The notes beneath the pieces were generated by a model. The model had not been told where the DNA came from, made no database searches, and worked only from the letters and a program-made list of their open reading frames with translations. Positions 62,954-64,000 of a stretch of DNA of 64,000 nt are shown here, one piece after another. This stretch comes from Ilex aquifolium (Eukaryota; Streptophyta; Magnoliopsida; Aquifoliales; Aquifoliaceae). Within the stretch, counting starts at the first letter, position 1. Each line of letters begins with the position of its first letter. The stretch is from the NCBI GenBank assembly GCA_951799425.1, contig OX637396.1, forward strand, positions 41,841,901 to 41,905,900, given 5' to 3'. A program made the translations under genes and the position numbers.

Positions 62954-64000
62954 CTGCAAAAAAAAAAAAAAGAAGAAATTTCCTCATTACATAACCAGAA
63001 TCCATAACAGTAGCTTACAAGTTACATGTTTCTCAATGACATTAATCAAGGGGTCCTAAAAATAATGCATACCAGGCTACTATTAATCGAACAACAAATC
63101 GAGCTTTCCATGAAAATTTAAGGTTATAAAGTTAGAGCTAATGTAGTTGTTGTACAAGATTTCTGGGAAATACATGCAATACTCTTGATCTCAGGACTAT
63201 TTTTTATGCAGAGAAACATCACTTTGAGAAGGAAACTTGTTTAACAATGAATAAAATGAAATTGTAAAGGAGTTTACGCTACTAAATATTCAAATCAGTG
63301 AGTGACTCAACACATAATGATCATTGGAGGATAGTTTCAGTTGAATTTCCATGGTCTAAGTCAGCTGATGCCATCTTTAGCTGTACAATTGACAGGTTGA
63401 ATTATAAAATTTTTCGAATGGAACTGTAATATTAATTTTTGATAAGTTCAACTAGTGTCTAACTGTATGTTTCAGCTGTTACCTAGATTTTGAAATCTTA
63501 AAAGCCACAATCAATCATTGTTGTGTCACATATACCCAAAGCTAGAGGCGCGATGGAACCTAACCCAAGTAGAGGTTCCCATCTCTCTTCTTTAGTAGTT
63601 CACTACTGCCGTTTTCACGGAGGACCCGCATATGTAGGTTTTAGGAGACATTTATAAGATGTTCTAACTTAGAAGGCAATGATAGGGAGTGCTATTAACA
63701 ACCAGCAAGCGAGATGATCTTTTTGATCGTATTATTGATCACGATTGAATCCCACTCTTTTTTAACTTATTCTTTCTCTATGGCTTTTTTTTGGGGGGTT
63801 TGCTTCTCTAGGGATTCACGTACTGTTGAATTGCTTTGCATATTGAATGTTTATGATTCTCCTATTTCTTCATACAAAACAGAAATCAACATGTAACCCC
63901 ACTGCGGGGCGGGAGTAGATGTGGTTAAATGTACGCAACCTTACCTGCATGCAGATGACGGACTTTAGTGTAATAGTAAAGTTGTAAATAAAGAAGCTAA
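62954..64000. other. Upstream region of the TPP gene
   Basis: No coding exon seen. The text near 63898-63950 (GGGCGGGAGTAGATG...GTACGCAACCTTACC) resembles plant SINE ends, but only a fragment is present. Confidence 0.4.

Overview
This is nuclear DNA of a flowering plant, almost certainly a eudicot. The evidence is spliced genes with GT-AG introns, AT-rich intergenic DNA full of small transposons, and plant-specific gene families (R3-MYB, TROL, plastid lipase, plant TPP). I cannot name the species.

Layout, left to right. (1) 0.9-1.2 kb, minus: the first two coding exons of a CAPRICE/TRIPTYCHON-type R3-MYB, whose last exon should lie left of base 1. (2) 4.3-7.2 kb: a Harbinger-like element, an LTR-like remnant and a SINE. 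(3) 7.5-11.3 kb, minus: centromeric histone H3 (CENH3) in seven coding exons, with a hAT MITE sitting on its start codon. (4) 11.5-14 kb: a long foldback element, a 5'-truncated LINE tail and a MITE. (5) 14.3-18.0 kb, minus: thylakoid rhodanese-like protein TROL, eight exons. (6) 20.0-24.3 kb, minus: CHID1-like GH18 protein, eight exons. (7) 24.6-33.4 kb: transposon-rich DNA plus a promoter-like site followed by a tandem duplication. (8) 33.6-37.1 kb, plus: PLIP1-like plastid class-3 lipase, five exons. (9) 38.0-42.9 kb, minus: a decayed CCCH/RING (Cwc24/RNF113-type) pseudogene whose last intron contains a 96%-like copy of the lipase gene's 3' end. (10) 43.4-44.7 kb: a Harbinger-like element. 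(11) 47.5-57.0 kb, plus: a large PAP/OAS1-type nucleotidyltransferase protein of about 1341 aa. (12) 59.9-62.9 kb, minus: trehalose-6-phosphate phosphatase, with a TRIM retrotransposon in its first visible intron.

The gene order is informative. From memory, Arabidopsis has ETC1, CENH3 and a CCCH/RING gene together at the top of chromosome 1, and ETC3, TROL and the GH18 gene together at the top of chromosome 4. This window carries R3-MYB, CENH3, TROL and GH18 in one run, as expected of the unsplit ancestral block. The lipase and nucleotidyltransferase pair matches the Arabidopsis neighbours PLIP1 and AT3G61690.

I found no new multi-gene system. The most notable observation is at CENH3: a 127-bp hAT MITE with an 8-bp target duplication split the start codon region. 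The gene-proximal copy of the duplication reads ATA instead of ATG, so the gene lacks a usable AUG unless the MITE is removed as an intron. Such splicing would restore frame. All exon boundaries are hand-derived from splice signals and frame continuity; no search or alignment was run.
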